A stretch of DNA of 34,621 nucleotides from a virus. The notes under the pieces were generated by a model. The model was not told the DNA's origin, ran no database searches, and saw nothing but the letters and a program-made list of their open reading frames with translations. The stretch covers positions 1 to 34,621 of the IMG/VR virus record IMGVR_UViG_3300020470_001125; one strand, 5' to 3'. Positions 16,043-22,860 of the stretch are shown here, piece by piece. The stretch's first letter is position 1. The number at the start of each line of letters is the position of its first letter. The position numbers and the translations under genes are program-made.

Positions 16043-16283
16043 GAAGGATGATAAACCTTTTATGACTCCTACTAAGTTCTCAGAGAAAATTGAGAATATG
16101 GTTAAGGAATCACATGGAGCAGTCAATTACATAGAGGCAATTGTTTGTTTCTGTGATGATAATGAAATTGAGATAGAATCTGTACCTAAACTACTTTCAA
16201 AACCATTGAAAGAAAAGGTTAAGAATGATGCTCAACAACTGAACTATATGAAGCGTACCTCTCGTGGGGTTCTACCTATATAA
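16023..16283 (+). CDS. gp33: Late transcription coactivator, gp33-like
   Basis: An 86-residue protein with a basic N-terminal tail and a helical core MTPTKFSEKIENMVKES, then YIEAIVCFCDDNEIEIESV and KPLKEKVKNDAQQLNYM. This plan resembles the T4-type late coactivator gp33, which bridges the sliding clamp and RNA polymerase at late promoters. The assignment comes from recognising the helix pattern and is less sure than for the enzymes. The many TAAATA late boxes in this window fit such a factor. The ATG at 16023 lies 20 bases before the stop of the exonuclease gene; the frame upstream of it is only overlap. Confidence 0.65.
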   Translation: MPSKSTKKDDKPFMTPTKFSEKIENMVKESHGAVNYIEAIVCFCDDNEIEIESVPKLLSKPLKEKVKNDAQQLNYMKRTSRGVLPI

Positions 16284-16290
16284 TCCTATC

Positions 16291-16797
16291 ATGCAAGTTT
16301 ATCAAGCAACAGAGGTGATACTGGACACATACCCAGTTGATCCTAAGTTACATGATATCATTGTTAAGAATGTAAATCCACCTGATTTTGGAGACGATGA
16401 ATGGAACTCTCGTCAGAAATATCAGATGTCACCTTGGGATTCATCCCACATAAAAGAGTTTAAACATATTGCTGAGGTTGCACTAAGTATTGCTAATGAT
16501 AATTGTGGATCCTATGAGATGAAGTTGACTGATGTATGGGGTCAACTGTATAATGAGGGAGACTTTCAAGAGACCCATAATCACATACCAAATAATTGGT
16601 CATTCTGTTATTATGTTAATACTCCTGAAGGTTCTGCACCTATGATATTTGATCATTCTAAGGCAGAGATACATCCAAGAGAAGGTATGCTTGTTGTATT
16701 CCCTGCTTGGTTAGACCATTCAGTACCAGAGAATAAGTGTAAAGGAAGATCTATAATTGCTGGAAGTTTCGCACACACGGAGAATCCTAATGAGTAA
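16291..16797 (+). CDS. 2-oxoglutarate/Fe(II) oxygenase-like protein, short
   Basis: At 168 residues this is the shortest oxygenase-like protein here. It shows ETHNHIPNNWSFCYYV (His96, His98), GMLVVFPAWLDHSVP (His143) and GRSIIAGSF (Arg153). The N-terminal support part is reduced to about 80 residues. I chose the ATG at 16291; an earlier in-frame ATG at 16264 lies in the end of the gp33-like gene. It overlaps the DUF1825-like gene by 8 bases. Confidence 0.78.
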   Translation: MQVYQATEVILDTYPVDPKLHDIIVKNVNPPDFGDDEWNSRQKYQMSPWDSSHIKEFKHIAEVALSIANDNCGSYEMKLTDVWGQLYNEGDFQETHNHIPNNWSFCYYVNTPEGSAPMIFDHSKAEIHPREGMLVVFPAWLDHSVPENKCKGRSIIAGSFAHTENPNE

Positions 16798-17116
16798 ATT
16801 TTTTGAATCTGATGAGGTTCAAGCAGAAATACGAAGTATATTTGAAAACTATCACACACTCGCTACGGCAACTGATAGGTTAAAATATCTTACAAAACCT
16901 AAACGTCTTGAGCATATAGATAAGACGAAAGCATTAATAGAAAAGCAGAAGATCTTCTTTACTAGATTATCATTAGCTGCTTCTGAGGATGAGGAAGCTG
17001 CTGATCTTAAGATTAGGATCACTGCAATGGCACAAACCTTTGGTTATCGTGACTTGCTAGACTGTTTTGATAAGATGTTTGAAACCCTAGTGAAAGCTGA
17101 AGAAAAAATCAGATGA
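16790..17116 (+). CDS. DUF1825-like protein
   Basis: A 108-residue, wholly helical protein beginning MSKFFESDEVQAEIRSIFENY. This opening and the later KTKALIEKQKIFFTRLSLA resemble DUF1825, a small protein family known mainly from cyanobacteria and with no assigned function. GGAGA at 16779-16783 lies 6 bases before the ATG. The gene overlaps its neighbours by 8 and 4 bases. It may be host-derived; the assignment is by eye. Confidence 0.65.
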   Translation: MSKFFESDEVQAEIRSIFENYHTLATATDRLKYLTKPKRLEHIDKTKALIEKQKIFFTRLSLAASEDEEAADLKIRITAMAQTFGYRDLLDCFDKMFETLVKAEEKIR

Positions 17117-17865
17117 TGCAACAAAAAGCCGCTGCTGTTGGGAATACTATTTTCCCATTTGGACCAGGAATCTATGCTAATAGACTGGAAGAACAGTTAG
17201 TGCAAGATATATTAGAACATGCTAGACAAGAACAGAGAGATGATGCCAAGAAGGGTTTGGTAGGTCAACTCGCTAGAGAGGTGTGGTTAACAAGTGAATT
17301 TGTAAAAGAAAAACTAGAGAAAGTATTACTTTGGAATGTTGAGCAGTATCTTGAAGAATGTAGTGCTGCTGGACGTATTGGTCCTTCAACCCCATTTGCA
17401 TATAATGTGATGAGGCATAGACAGATGAAGGAACAAGGTCTTGACACTTCTCCTGCTAATGCTGAATGTAGAATTACTAGTGCTTGGGTCAACTTTACTA
17501 AGCCAGGTCCAGATTTTAATCCTCCACATGTACATAATTCAGACTTAAGTTCTGTGCTATACTTAGAGTTACCTGATAAGATGGGATCTCTGTACAGTGG
17601 TGAAACACCTTGGCAGAATAATGGTCTAACAACCTTCTTATGTGGTAATGCAGCACCATTCTCATGTAGTGAGTTTGTAATTGGTAAACCTGTTACAGGT
17701 CTACTTTTAATCTTTCCTGCTAACTTGGTACACTTTGTTATGCCTTTCATGAACGAGTCAGGTGAGCATAGAACAACTGCTTCTATCAACTTCCAACTGT
17801 CCTCAGAAACTACCGTACCCCCTTGGAGAAGAAATTACGACTGGGAGTTGCCACATCCTAGGTAG
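17113..17865 (+). CDS. 2-oxoglutarate/Fe(II) oxygenase-like protein
   Basis: A 250-residue protein, the longest of the HxH group. NPPHVHNSDLSSVLYLELP gives His139 and His141, GLLLIFPANLVHFVMPF gives His207, and EHRTTASINFQ gives Arg220. The N-terminal 125 residues are mostly helical and unlike the other copies. Start at the ATG 17113 (overlapping the previous TGA); a second ATG follows at once. It closes the gene array, and the gp32 promoter begins within its last 18 bases. Confidence 0.8.
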   Translation: MMQQKAAAVGNTIFPFGPGIYANRLEEQLVQDILEHARQEQRDDAKKGLVGQLAREVWLTSEFVKEKLEKVLLWNVEQYLEECSAAGRIGPSTPFAYNVMRHRQMKEQGLDTSPANAECRITSAWVNFTKPGPDFNPPHVHNSDLSSVLYLELPDKMGSLYSGETPWQNNGLTTFLCGNAAPFSCSEFVIGKPVTGLLLIFPANLVHFVMPFMNESGEHRTTASINFQLSSETTVPPWRRNYDWELPHPR

Positions 17866-17876
17866 TGTGCTATAAT
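17848..17876 (+). promoter_or_regulatory. Sigma-70 promoter TTGCCA-17-TATAAT of gp32
   Basis: TTGCCA at 17848-17853 lies in the end of the oxygenase-like gene, and TATAAT at 17871-17876 just after its stop, with the ideal 17-base spacer. The start site would be near 17883, which gives gp32 a leader of about 230 bases. No late box is seen here, fitting the early/middle expression of a replication protein. Confidence 0.78.
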
Positions 17877-17885
17877 ATATACTAT

Positions 17886-18071
17886 GTTAGGTTAGCTACC
17901 TGACATGGGAGTGACTGAACAAACTTGCTGGCATAAGGCTAGTTAAGGTGATGAGACACAGGTGGTGCTGCTTCTTCGGAAGAACCGACATACCAGTCGG
18001 GTCTCAGACAGTGAGGTAAAAATCTACTAATGTAGCAATGCCCCTCACTTATTGGTATACATTAATCCAAT
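17886..18071 (+). ncRNA. Structured leader RNA upstream of gp32
   Basis: The 250-base gap before gp32 holds a chain of exact inverted repeats. GTTAGGT (17886) pairs with ACCTGAC (17898). CTGGC (17928) pairs with GCTAG (17938). TGAGAC (17952) pairs with GTCTCA (18001) and encloses CTTC-TTCG-GAAG (17971-17982) and CCGAC-loop-GTCGG (17985-18000). AGTGAGG (18010) pairs with CCTCACT (18043) and encloses CTAC-TAAT-GTAG. ATTGG (18051) pairs with CCAAT (18067). TGGT at 17963 can also pair with ACCA in the CCGAC hairpin loop, a possible pseudoknot. This looks like a cis-regulatory RNA: a gp32 autoregulatory site, or a riboswitch-like element. The family is not known to me. Confidence 0.65.
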
Positions 18072-18116
18072 CTCCCACCCCATACAACCAAATACAATTT
18101 AATACGGAGAATACGT

Positions 18117-19025
18117 ATGTCAATCAAAGCTCTAAAGAAGTCCAGTGCAAGCAATTTCGCTAGACTGACACAAGAGATAGATAAGATATCTAGTCCAGAA
18201 AAGTCAAAAGCAGGTGCAGATGAACGTCTGTGGAAACCACAACTTGATAAGTCAGGTAATGGTTACGCAGTAATCCGTTTTCTACCAGCACCTAACGGTG
18301 AGGATCTACCGTTTGCAAAGATCTGGTCTCACGCTTTCCAAGGTGCAGGTGGATGGTACATTGAGAACTCTCTAACAACCCTTAACAAAAAGGATCCTGT
18401 CGGAGAACTCAACCGTCAACTATGGAACTCTGGTTCTGAAGCAAATAAGGACATCGCTCGTAAGCAGAAGCGTAAGCTTTCTTACTACAGCAATATCCTA
18501 GTCGTTAAGGATTCAGTTAATCCTGACAACGAAGGTAAAGTATTCCTTTACAAATTTGGTAAGAAGATCTTTGATAAGATCATAGAAGCGATGCAGCCAC
18601 AGTTTGATGATGAGACTCCAGTAAACGTCTTTGACCCTTGGGAAGGTGCAGACTTCAAATTGAAGATTGTACTTAAGGATGGTTTCTGGAACTATGATAA
18701 GTCTGAGTTCGCAGCACCAACACCCCTTGCTGGTGGTGATGATGATGCCATTGAGGTACTATGGAAGCAAGAGCATTCGCTCACTGCATTCACAGATCCT
18801 TCAAACTTCAAGACTTTTGAGGAGTTGAGTGAGCGTTTAAACATGGTTTTAAACACTAAACCTGCTCCAGTCCGTCGTGATCTTGAGACTGAAGAACTAG
18901 AGACAGAGGAGACTAACTGGGGTCAAGAGGTTTCAGAATTTAGAAATAAATCTGTATCACCTGCTCCAGCAAAGGATGAAGAGGATGTAATGTCTTACTT
19001 CGCATCATTAGCATCTGAAGACTAA
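18117..19025 (+). CDS. gp32: Single-stranded DNA-binding protein gp32
   Basis: gp32 coats single-stranded DNA and organises T4-type replication, recombination and repair. At 302 residues it equals T4 gp32 in length. The basic N-terminal cooperativity segment (MSIKALKKSSASNFARL), the OB-fold core GNGYAVIRFLPAPNGED, the ILVVKDSVNPDNEGKVF block and the acidic Ser/Ala tail ending ASLASED are all present. The protein has no cysteine, so the zinc site of T4 gp32 (one His and three Cys) is absent. GGAGA lies 6 bases before the ATG. The long structured leader and the G-free tract before the ribosome site suggest translational autoregulation. Confidence 0.92.
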   Translation: MSIKALKKSSASNFARLTQEIDKISSPEKSKAGADERLWKPQLDKSGNGYAVIRFLPAPNGEDLPFAKIWSHAFQGAGGWYIENSLTTLNKKDPVGELNRQLWNSGSEANKDIARKQKRKLSYYSNILVVKDSVNPDNEGKVFLYKFGKKIFDKIIEAMQPQFDDETPVNVFDPWEGADFKLKIVLKDGFWNYDKSEFAAPTPLAGGDDDAIEVLWKQEHSLTAFTDPSNFKTFEELSERLNMVLNTKPAPVRRDLETEELETEETNWGQEVSEFRNKSVSPAPAKDEEDVMSYFASLASED

Positions 19026-19026
19026 A

Positions 19027-19479
19027 ATGAAGTTACTTCACATCTTACTGAGTGGTAGCACTCTCTTAGCAGGTATGCCAGCAGAGGCACACCATTATCA
19101 TTATAATGAACCTTATGTGATTGGGAGATGGCACTATTATAATGACTATGATCGTCACACCTGTACAAAACAGCGTGTTGATGTAACATCATGGAGTGAT
19201 GGTACAAAGATGGAGGATTTCGCAAGAGAACCAATGTGGTCATGTATTGAGTCTAAAAGACGACATACACACCACCATCACCATACACCAGTAAGACCTG
19301 CACCAACACCAAGAGAACCATCACCTGATGGTAACGAATGTATTGAGGGATCAGTACTAGGTGGGATTGCAGGAGGTGGACTCGGTGCTGCATTATCACG
19401 AGGAGAAGGTAGATGGTGGGCAATTCCCACTGGTATCGTCCTTGGTAGTGTAGTTGGATGTGATATAGACGGAGGATAA
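19027..19479 (+). CDS. His-rich exported protein with glycine zipper
   Basis: This 150-residue protein begins MKLLHILLSGSTLLAGMPAEA, a signal peptide with a likely cleavage after AEA. The mature part is rich in His and Tyr (HHYHYNEPY, then a THHHHHTP run near 80) and has four Cys. It has a Pro-rich linker and then a Gly-rich hydrophobic region (SVLGGIAGGGLGAALSRGEG) like the glycine zippers of small outer-membrane proteins. It starts 1 base after the gp32 stop and ends just before a strong terminator. A periplasmic or envelope role with metal binding is inferred. The function is unknown. Confidence 0.7.
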   Translation: MKLLHILLSGSTLLAGMPAEAHHYHYNEPYVIGRWHYYNDYDRHTCTKQRVDVTSWSDGTKMEDFAREPMWSCIESKRRHTHHHHHTPVRPAPTPREPSPDGNECIEGSVLGGIAGGGLGAALSRGEGRWWAIPTGIVLGSVVGCDIDGG

Positions 19480-19501
19480 ACCAAAACTAACTTCAGATAC
19501 A

Positions 19502-19534
19502 AAAAAACCCTCGCAATTTTCGCGGGGGTTTTTT
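19502..19534. terminator. Bidirectional intrinsic terminator
   Basis: The sequence AAAAAACCCTCGC (19502-19514) pairs with GCGGGGGTTTTTT (19522-19534), with one T-G pair, across a 7-base loop. The A-run before and the T-run after make it work on both strands. It separates gp32 and the exported protein from the convergent gp53. Confidence 0.92.
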
Positions 19535-19549
19535 CTTGTGTTTAGGTTT

Positions 19550-20377
19550 TTAGTAACTTCCTTCTGCTGCTTGTTGTCCTGTACTTGCGTCTGCTTGTAT
19601 TGTAGTTTCAGTAGTGACTCCCACTCCCATTGCTTCTGCTACTGCTTCTGCAACTAATGTTGAAACTGTTCTACCAGTTCCAGTGTAAGTAGAACTATAT
19701 TGACGACCAATACCACCACCAGTGCTAGTTCCAAGGAATCTCTCAGCAATTGATAGTTCAGTCTTCTTAACACCATTTTCATCTAATTCATCACTAGGTG
19801 CATATCCTATCAATTCTTCAAATTCTTCAATGAAGGATTCTAGTGCTTGAGGTTGAGCAATGTATATTTGACGTTTTTTCTCATTTTCATAATATTCATA
19901 TTCCCAGTTACTAATTGGTTCACGTATATTTGATCCAGTAAAGACTATACCATCAGGATTTTTAAAAGTGAATGTAGAATCTACTATAGTACCACCTTCT
20001 AATATAACGATATCCTTCCACTTCTTCTCAATAGTTTCATAGTGATGAACTGCATCAAGACTGTTATATTTCTCATTACAGTAATATTCTAGTTCTCTTC
20101 TACTTTTTGGCCAATGTTCTGCCTGATCAGTTATATTATTGGTTAATAGTACAACCCAGTCAAGTTCATCATCTCCATAGAAGTCTTGAGCGATTTGAAA
20201 TGGCATTTGACCATCTTGGATCTCATACTGTTCAAAGAACTCAGTAAATTTAGCAAGATCCTCTCTTGCCTTTACCCTACGGAATATATTCTTAACAACC
20301 TGATATTCTTGCTTAGTATCTGATGTAGTACCAGTACCAACGTAGATATTCGGTAAATATGAAAAATAACCAGCCAT
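19550..20377 (-). CDS. gp53: Baseplate wedge protein gp53
   Basis: A 275-residue protein whose N-terminal 160 residues match the T4-type baseplate wedge subunit gp53, which helps link wedges into the baseplate. Recognisable parts are MAGYFSYLPNIYVG at the start, then the DFYGDDELDWVVLLTNNITD block and HWPKSRRELEYYCNEKY. T4 gp53 is about 196 residues, so this copy has about 80 extra at the C-terminus, rich in Gly, Thr and Ala. It reads leftward, starting on the last base of the gp48 stop (TAATG), and ends at the bidirectional terminator. Confidence 0.85.
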   Translation of the reverse strand: MAGYFSYLPNIYVGTGTTSDTKQEYQVVKNIFRRVKAREDLAKFTEFFEQYEIQDGQMPFQIAQDFYGDDELDWVVLLTNNITDQAEHWPKSRRELEYYCNEKYNSLDAVHHYETIEKKWKDIVILEGGTIVDSTFTFKNPDGIVFTGSNIREPISNWEYEYYENEKKRQIYIAQPQALESFIEEFEELIGYAPSDELDENGVKKTELSIAERFLGTSTGGGIGRQYSSTYTGTGRTVSTLVAEAVAEAMGVGVTTETTIQADASTGQQAAEGSY

Positions 20378-21399
20378 TAGTACCCCACTACTGCTTTTTC
20401 TTGAGTAATGATAGATGTTTCTGTAAAATTCAGAGTAGCAGTAACTGCTGGAACATATACCATATTAGGTGCTTTACCCCTTTCTAGATTCTTAGCATCT
20501 GTATTACGGAGTGCATCCCTGTTGATATCTTTGTACATCCTTCTGAGTCTGTGACTCTTGATAGCAACATATTGACCATCTGGTGCATAATTTACTTGCA
20601 TTCCAGTTAGTACACAGAAGTCAATTTTAAAATGATCTAGGTTTGCTGCATACAGTGAACCTTCTCTCATTCTCATGAATTGAATTAAGAACTTATCAGG
20701 AACAGTCAACCATCTCCTACTAGCACCACCAGTTTTAGATAACATATCACCAAGACTTCCACCACCTTTATCACCACTTGAATATGCTGGTAACATACCA
20801 ACTTTAAACATTTCTAATATGTCTTGGATTGCTTTTGCTTCTTCTTCATTTCTAGCAAGCATTTTAAAATCAAAGGAGTGGGTTCTAAATCCAACACCTT
20901 GGAACACCTGCTCAGAGTATGGGTTCATTACCTTACCTGCACCAATAGCAGTTAAGACATTTGCATCAATACCTGAAGTGTTTAATCCTAATACACCACC
21001 AATACCTTGAATACCTTGTGCTAAAGTATTAAATGCTGCTTCTGGTAAACCTGATTGTGCTGCTTTTTGTAAGTTTGATACAACTTCTTCACTGTTTCTA
21101 CCATTAAATGCACCAGTAGCAGCCATACCTGCTGCACCTAGGTTTGCTTGTTGATAATTAGCACCATAAGATACTTGTAATGAACTTGGCATAGCAATGT
21201 ATGCTGACCTTACATGTGTCTTTCCTGCCTTGCTCCTATTATTAGGAACATTGAAGTAATTATTTCCACCACCACTATTGAATGAATATCTAGAGAATTT
21301 CACATAATCTGCTTCCACTGGTTCAAAGTCATCAGATGAATTTGGCCCTTGAGGAACATATGGTAATCTACTCGGATATGTTATTGTGCTACTCGCCAC
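20377..21399 (-). CDS. gp48: Baseplate tail-tube cap gp48
   Basis: A 340-residue protein resembling T4 gp48 (about 364), which forms the base of the tail tube together with gp54. It has the motifs GVGFRTHSFDFKMLARNEEEAK and YAANLDHFKIDFCVLTGMQVN (each cut by variable residues), and the C-terminal ITQEKAVVGY. The first in-frame ATG (21477) lies upstream of the apparent late box, so the GTG at 21399-21397 (VASSTITYPSRL, read with Met) is preferred; no strong ribosome site is seen there. It is transcribed leftward with gp53, divergent from gp4. Confidence 0.83.
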   Translation of the reverse strand: MASSTITYPSRLPYVPQGPNSSDDFEPVEADYVKFSRYSFNSGGGNNYFNVPNNRSKAGKTHVRSAYIAMPSSLQVSYGANYQQANLGAAGMAATGAFNGRNSEEVVSNLQKAAQSGLPEAAFNTLAQGIQGIGGVLGLNTSGIDANVLTAIGAGKVMNPYSEQVFQGVGFRTHSFDFKMLARNEEEAKAIQDILEMFKVGMLPAYSSGDKGGGSLGDMLSKTGGASRRWLTVPDKFLIQFMRMREGSLYAANLDHFKIDFCVLTGMQVNYAPDGQYVAIKSHRLRRMYKDINRDALRNTDAKNLERGKAPNMVYVPAVTATLNFTETSIITQEKAVVGY

Positions 21400-21407
21400 T
21401 ATAAATA
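21400..21407 (+). promoter_or_regulatory. Late promoter box TATAAATA for gp4
   Basis: A perfect late consensus, 23 bases before the gp4 ATG. It directly abuts the GTG start of the divergent gp48 on the other strand. Confidence 0.75.
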
Positions 21408-21425
21408 CATGTAATGGTCCAATTA

Positions 21426-21433
21426 TATTTATG
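21426..21433 (-). promoter_or_regulatory. Late promoter box CATAAATA for gp48
   Basis: Reading leftward, CATAAATA lies 26 bases before the GTG start of gp48. It covers the ATG of gp4 (21431-21433) on the opposite strand. The two late boxes face each other, 18 bases apart. Confidence 0.65.
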
Positions 21434-21856
21434 CGAAAATATGCCAAAGGGAAGTATAGACCAAAATTACCCAACAAATATGTTGGAGATACATCTAATA
21501 TAGTCTATAGATCCAGTTGGGAATATAAGTTTATGAAGTGGTGTGATTACACACCATCAGTTACAAAATGGGGTAGTGAAGAGATTGCAATACCATATAC
21601 TTCACCAGTTGACGGTAAGAAACACAGGTACTTTCCTGATTTTTACGTTGAAATAGCTGGTAAGAAATATATAGTAGAAGTGAAACCATTTAGACAAACT
21701 AAAGAACCAAAGACCCAGAAGAAAGTCACTAAGGCATATATTAATGAAGTCTTTACTTATGCTGTTAATAAAGCAAAGTGGACAGCAGCGGAGAAATTCT
21801 GTAAACAAACTGGTTTGAAGTTTATGTTAATCACTGAAAAAGAACTGAAAGTATAA
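21431..21856 (+). CDS. gp4: Head completion protein gp4
   Basis: A 141-residue protein like T4 gp4 (about 150), which completes the filled head before tail joining and has a nuclease-like fold. It starts MRKYAKGKYRPKLPNKY. The conserved centre is VYRSSWEYKFMKWCD, followed by HRYFPDFYVEIAGKKYIVEVKP, a PD-(D/E)XK-like pair (Asp, then Glu-x-Lys). The frame extends upstream to 21386, but a perfect late box at 21400 makes the ATG at 21431 the likely start. The stop shares a base with the gp54 ATG (TAATG). Confidence 0.85.
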   Translation: MRKYAKGKYRPKLPNKYVGDTSNIVYRSSWEYKFMKWCDYTPSVTKWGSEEIAIPYTSPVDGKKHRYFPDFYVEIAGKKYIVEVKPFRQTKEPKTQKKVTKAYINEVFTYAVNKAKWTAAEKFCKQTGLKFMLITEKELKV

Positions 21857-22836
21857 TGTCACGAATAACCTTTAAAGATAGAAGAACTCAAGACAATAGT
21901 TTTCAGGAGTTCCGTACCCATTTATTAAAGAAGAAGAGTACTACACCTTCTTTAAATAATCTATACGGGGTTCAATTTGGTTCTCCTAGAGTATTACGGG
22001 AAAGATATGATGAAAGGTTAACACCTGGTGGTAGGACATCGGATGCTTTACAGTTCATGTTAAGTTCAATGGCATCGGAGGTATCTACTCCTAGCAGAAA
22101 CTTAACTACGGCAACTGTTAATAATATAGGTTCTGCATATAAGTATGCTACTGGTCAAACTCATAGTGAACTTGCTATCACGTTCCTTATGCCCAGAAGT
22201 ACAAGATCCTATGTATTCTTTGAAAGGTGGATGAATCTTATTACTAATGATGCAGAGCAGTATGCTGATTATTTTGATTATTATACAACAGATCTCAACA
22301 TCTATAAGTTTGAAAGAGGTGGTGGTAAGAAAATAACCCACTCTCAAGATATGTTAATGGCAGAACAGGCAGCAAAGTTAAAAGAACAAGGAACTACTAG
22401 AAAAGCAACCTATAGCGAGAATACTATTACTGGTTGTTGGGCAATTAAACAGATATATCCATATAACCTAGGACAAGTTCAATTACAAAATGGTCCTGCT
22501 GGTTTAAGTCAATTTACTGTACAGTTCCAGTATAGTCGTTTTAGATACTTTGTTAATCCTCTACATGTACAACTTGCTGATTGGGAAGAACAGAGTAAGG
22601 ATCCTATTCAAAACTTCCTCAATTCTTTAAATCAGAAAGCAAGTGACTGGACTAAGAATATATTAGGCGGTAATGAGTATGCAGAATTCTTTAAGAATAC
22701 AAACTTTGATTTAAATTCATTATCAACTCCTAGGTTTGATTATACTCCAGATGCTACACCACCTGGAACAGTTGGTTTACATGATGGTAGTTTAGGTGCT
22801 AATGACCTTGCAGGAACTATGTCGGGAGTTGCCTAA
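21856..22836 (+). CDS. gp54: Baseplate tail-tube initiator gp54
   Basis: A 326-residue protein close to T4 gp54 in length (320), which sits on gp48 and starts tail-tube growth. The family segments seen are FLMPRSTRSYVFFERWMN in the middle and the beta-rich block GCWAIKQIYPYNLGQVQL with FTVQFQYSRFRYF at about 195-235. It begins on the gp4 stop and is read in the same late transcript. Its TAA stop is built into the late box of gp26. Confidence 0.85.
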   Translation: MSRITFKDRRTQDNSFQEFRTHLLKKKSTTPSLNNLYGVQFGSPRVLRERYDERLTPGGRTSDALQFMLSSMASEVSTPSRNLTTATVNNIGSAYKYATGQTHSELAITFLMPRSTRSYVFFERWMNLITNDAEQYADYFDYYTTDLNIYKFERGGGKKITHSQDMLMAEQAAKLKEQGTTRKATYSENTITGCWAIKQIYPYNLGQVQLQNGPAGLSQFTVQFQYSRFRYFVNPLHVQLADWEEQSKDPIQNFLNSLNQKASDWTKNILGGNEYAEFFKNTNFDLNSLSTPRFDYTPDATPPGTVGLHDGSLGANDLAGTMSGVA

Positions 22837-22839
22837 ATA
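22832..22839 (+). promoter_or_regulatory. Late promoter box CCTAAATA overlapping the gp54 stop
   Basis: The TAAATA core contains the gp54 stop codon. The box lies 21 bases before the gp26 ATG at 22861. Confidence 0.55.
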
Positions 22840-22860
22840 AGATTAATGAAGTGAATTTCT

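Noticed and set aside
16023-16283. UvsY as identity of the 86-residue protein
   Set aside because: T4 UvsY is longer (about 137 residues) and has a different pattern. The helix order fits gp33 better.
17265-17789. 174-residue ORF on the minus strand
   Set aside because: It is a mirror of the oxygenase-like gene at 17113, which has clear motifs. The minus-strand protein has none.
17905-17946. ORF of 13 codons in the same leader (ATG 17905)
   Set aside because: It is very short, has no ribosome site and lies between hairpins.
17951-18019. Small ORF of 22 codons inside the gp32 leader (ATG 17951)
   Set aside because: The AAGG before it is only 2 bases from the ATG, and the ORF runs through the stems of the fold. 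Structure explains the sequence better than coding, although a leader peptide cannot be excluded.
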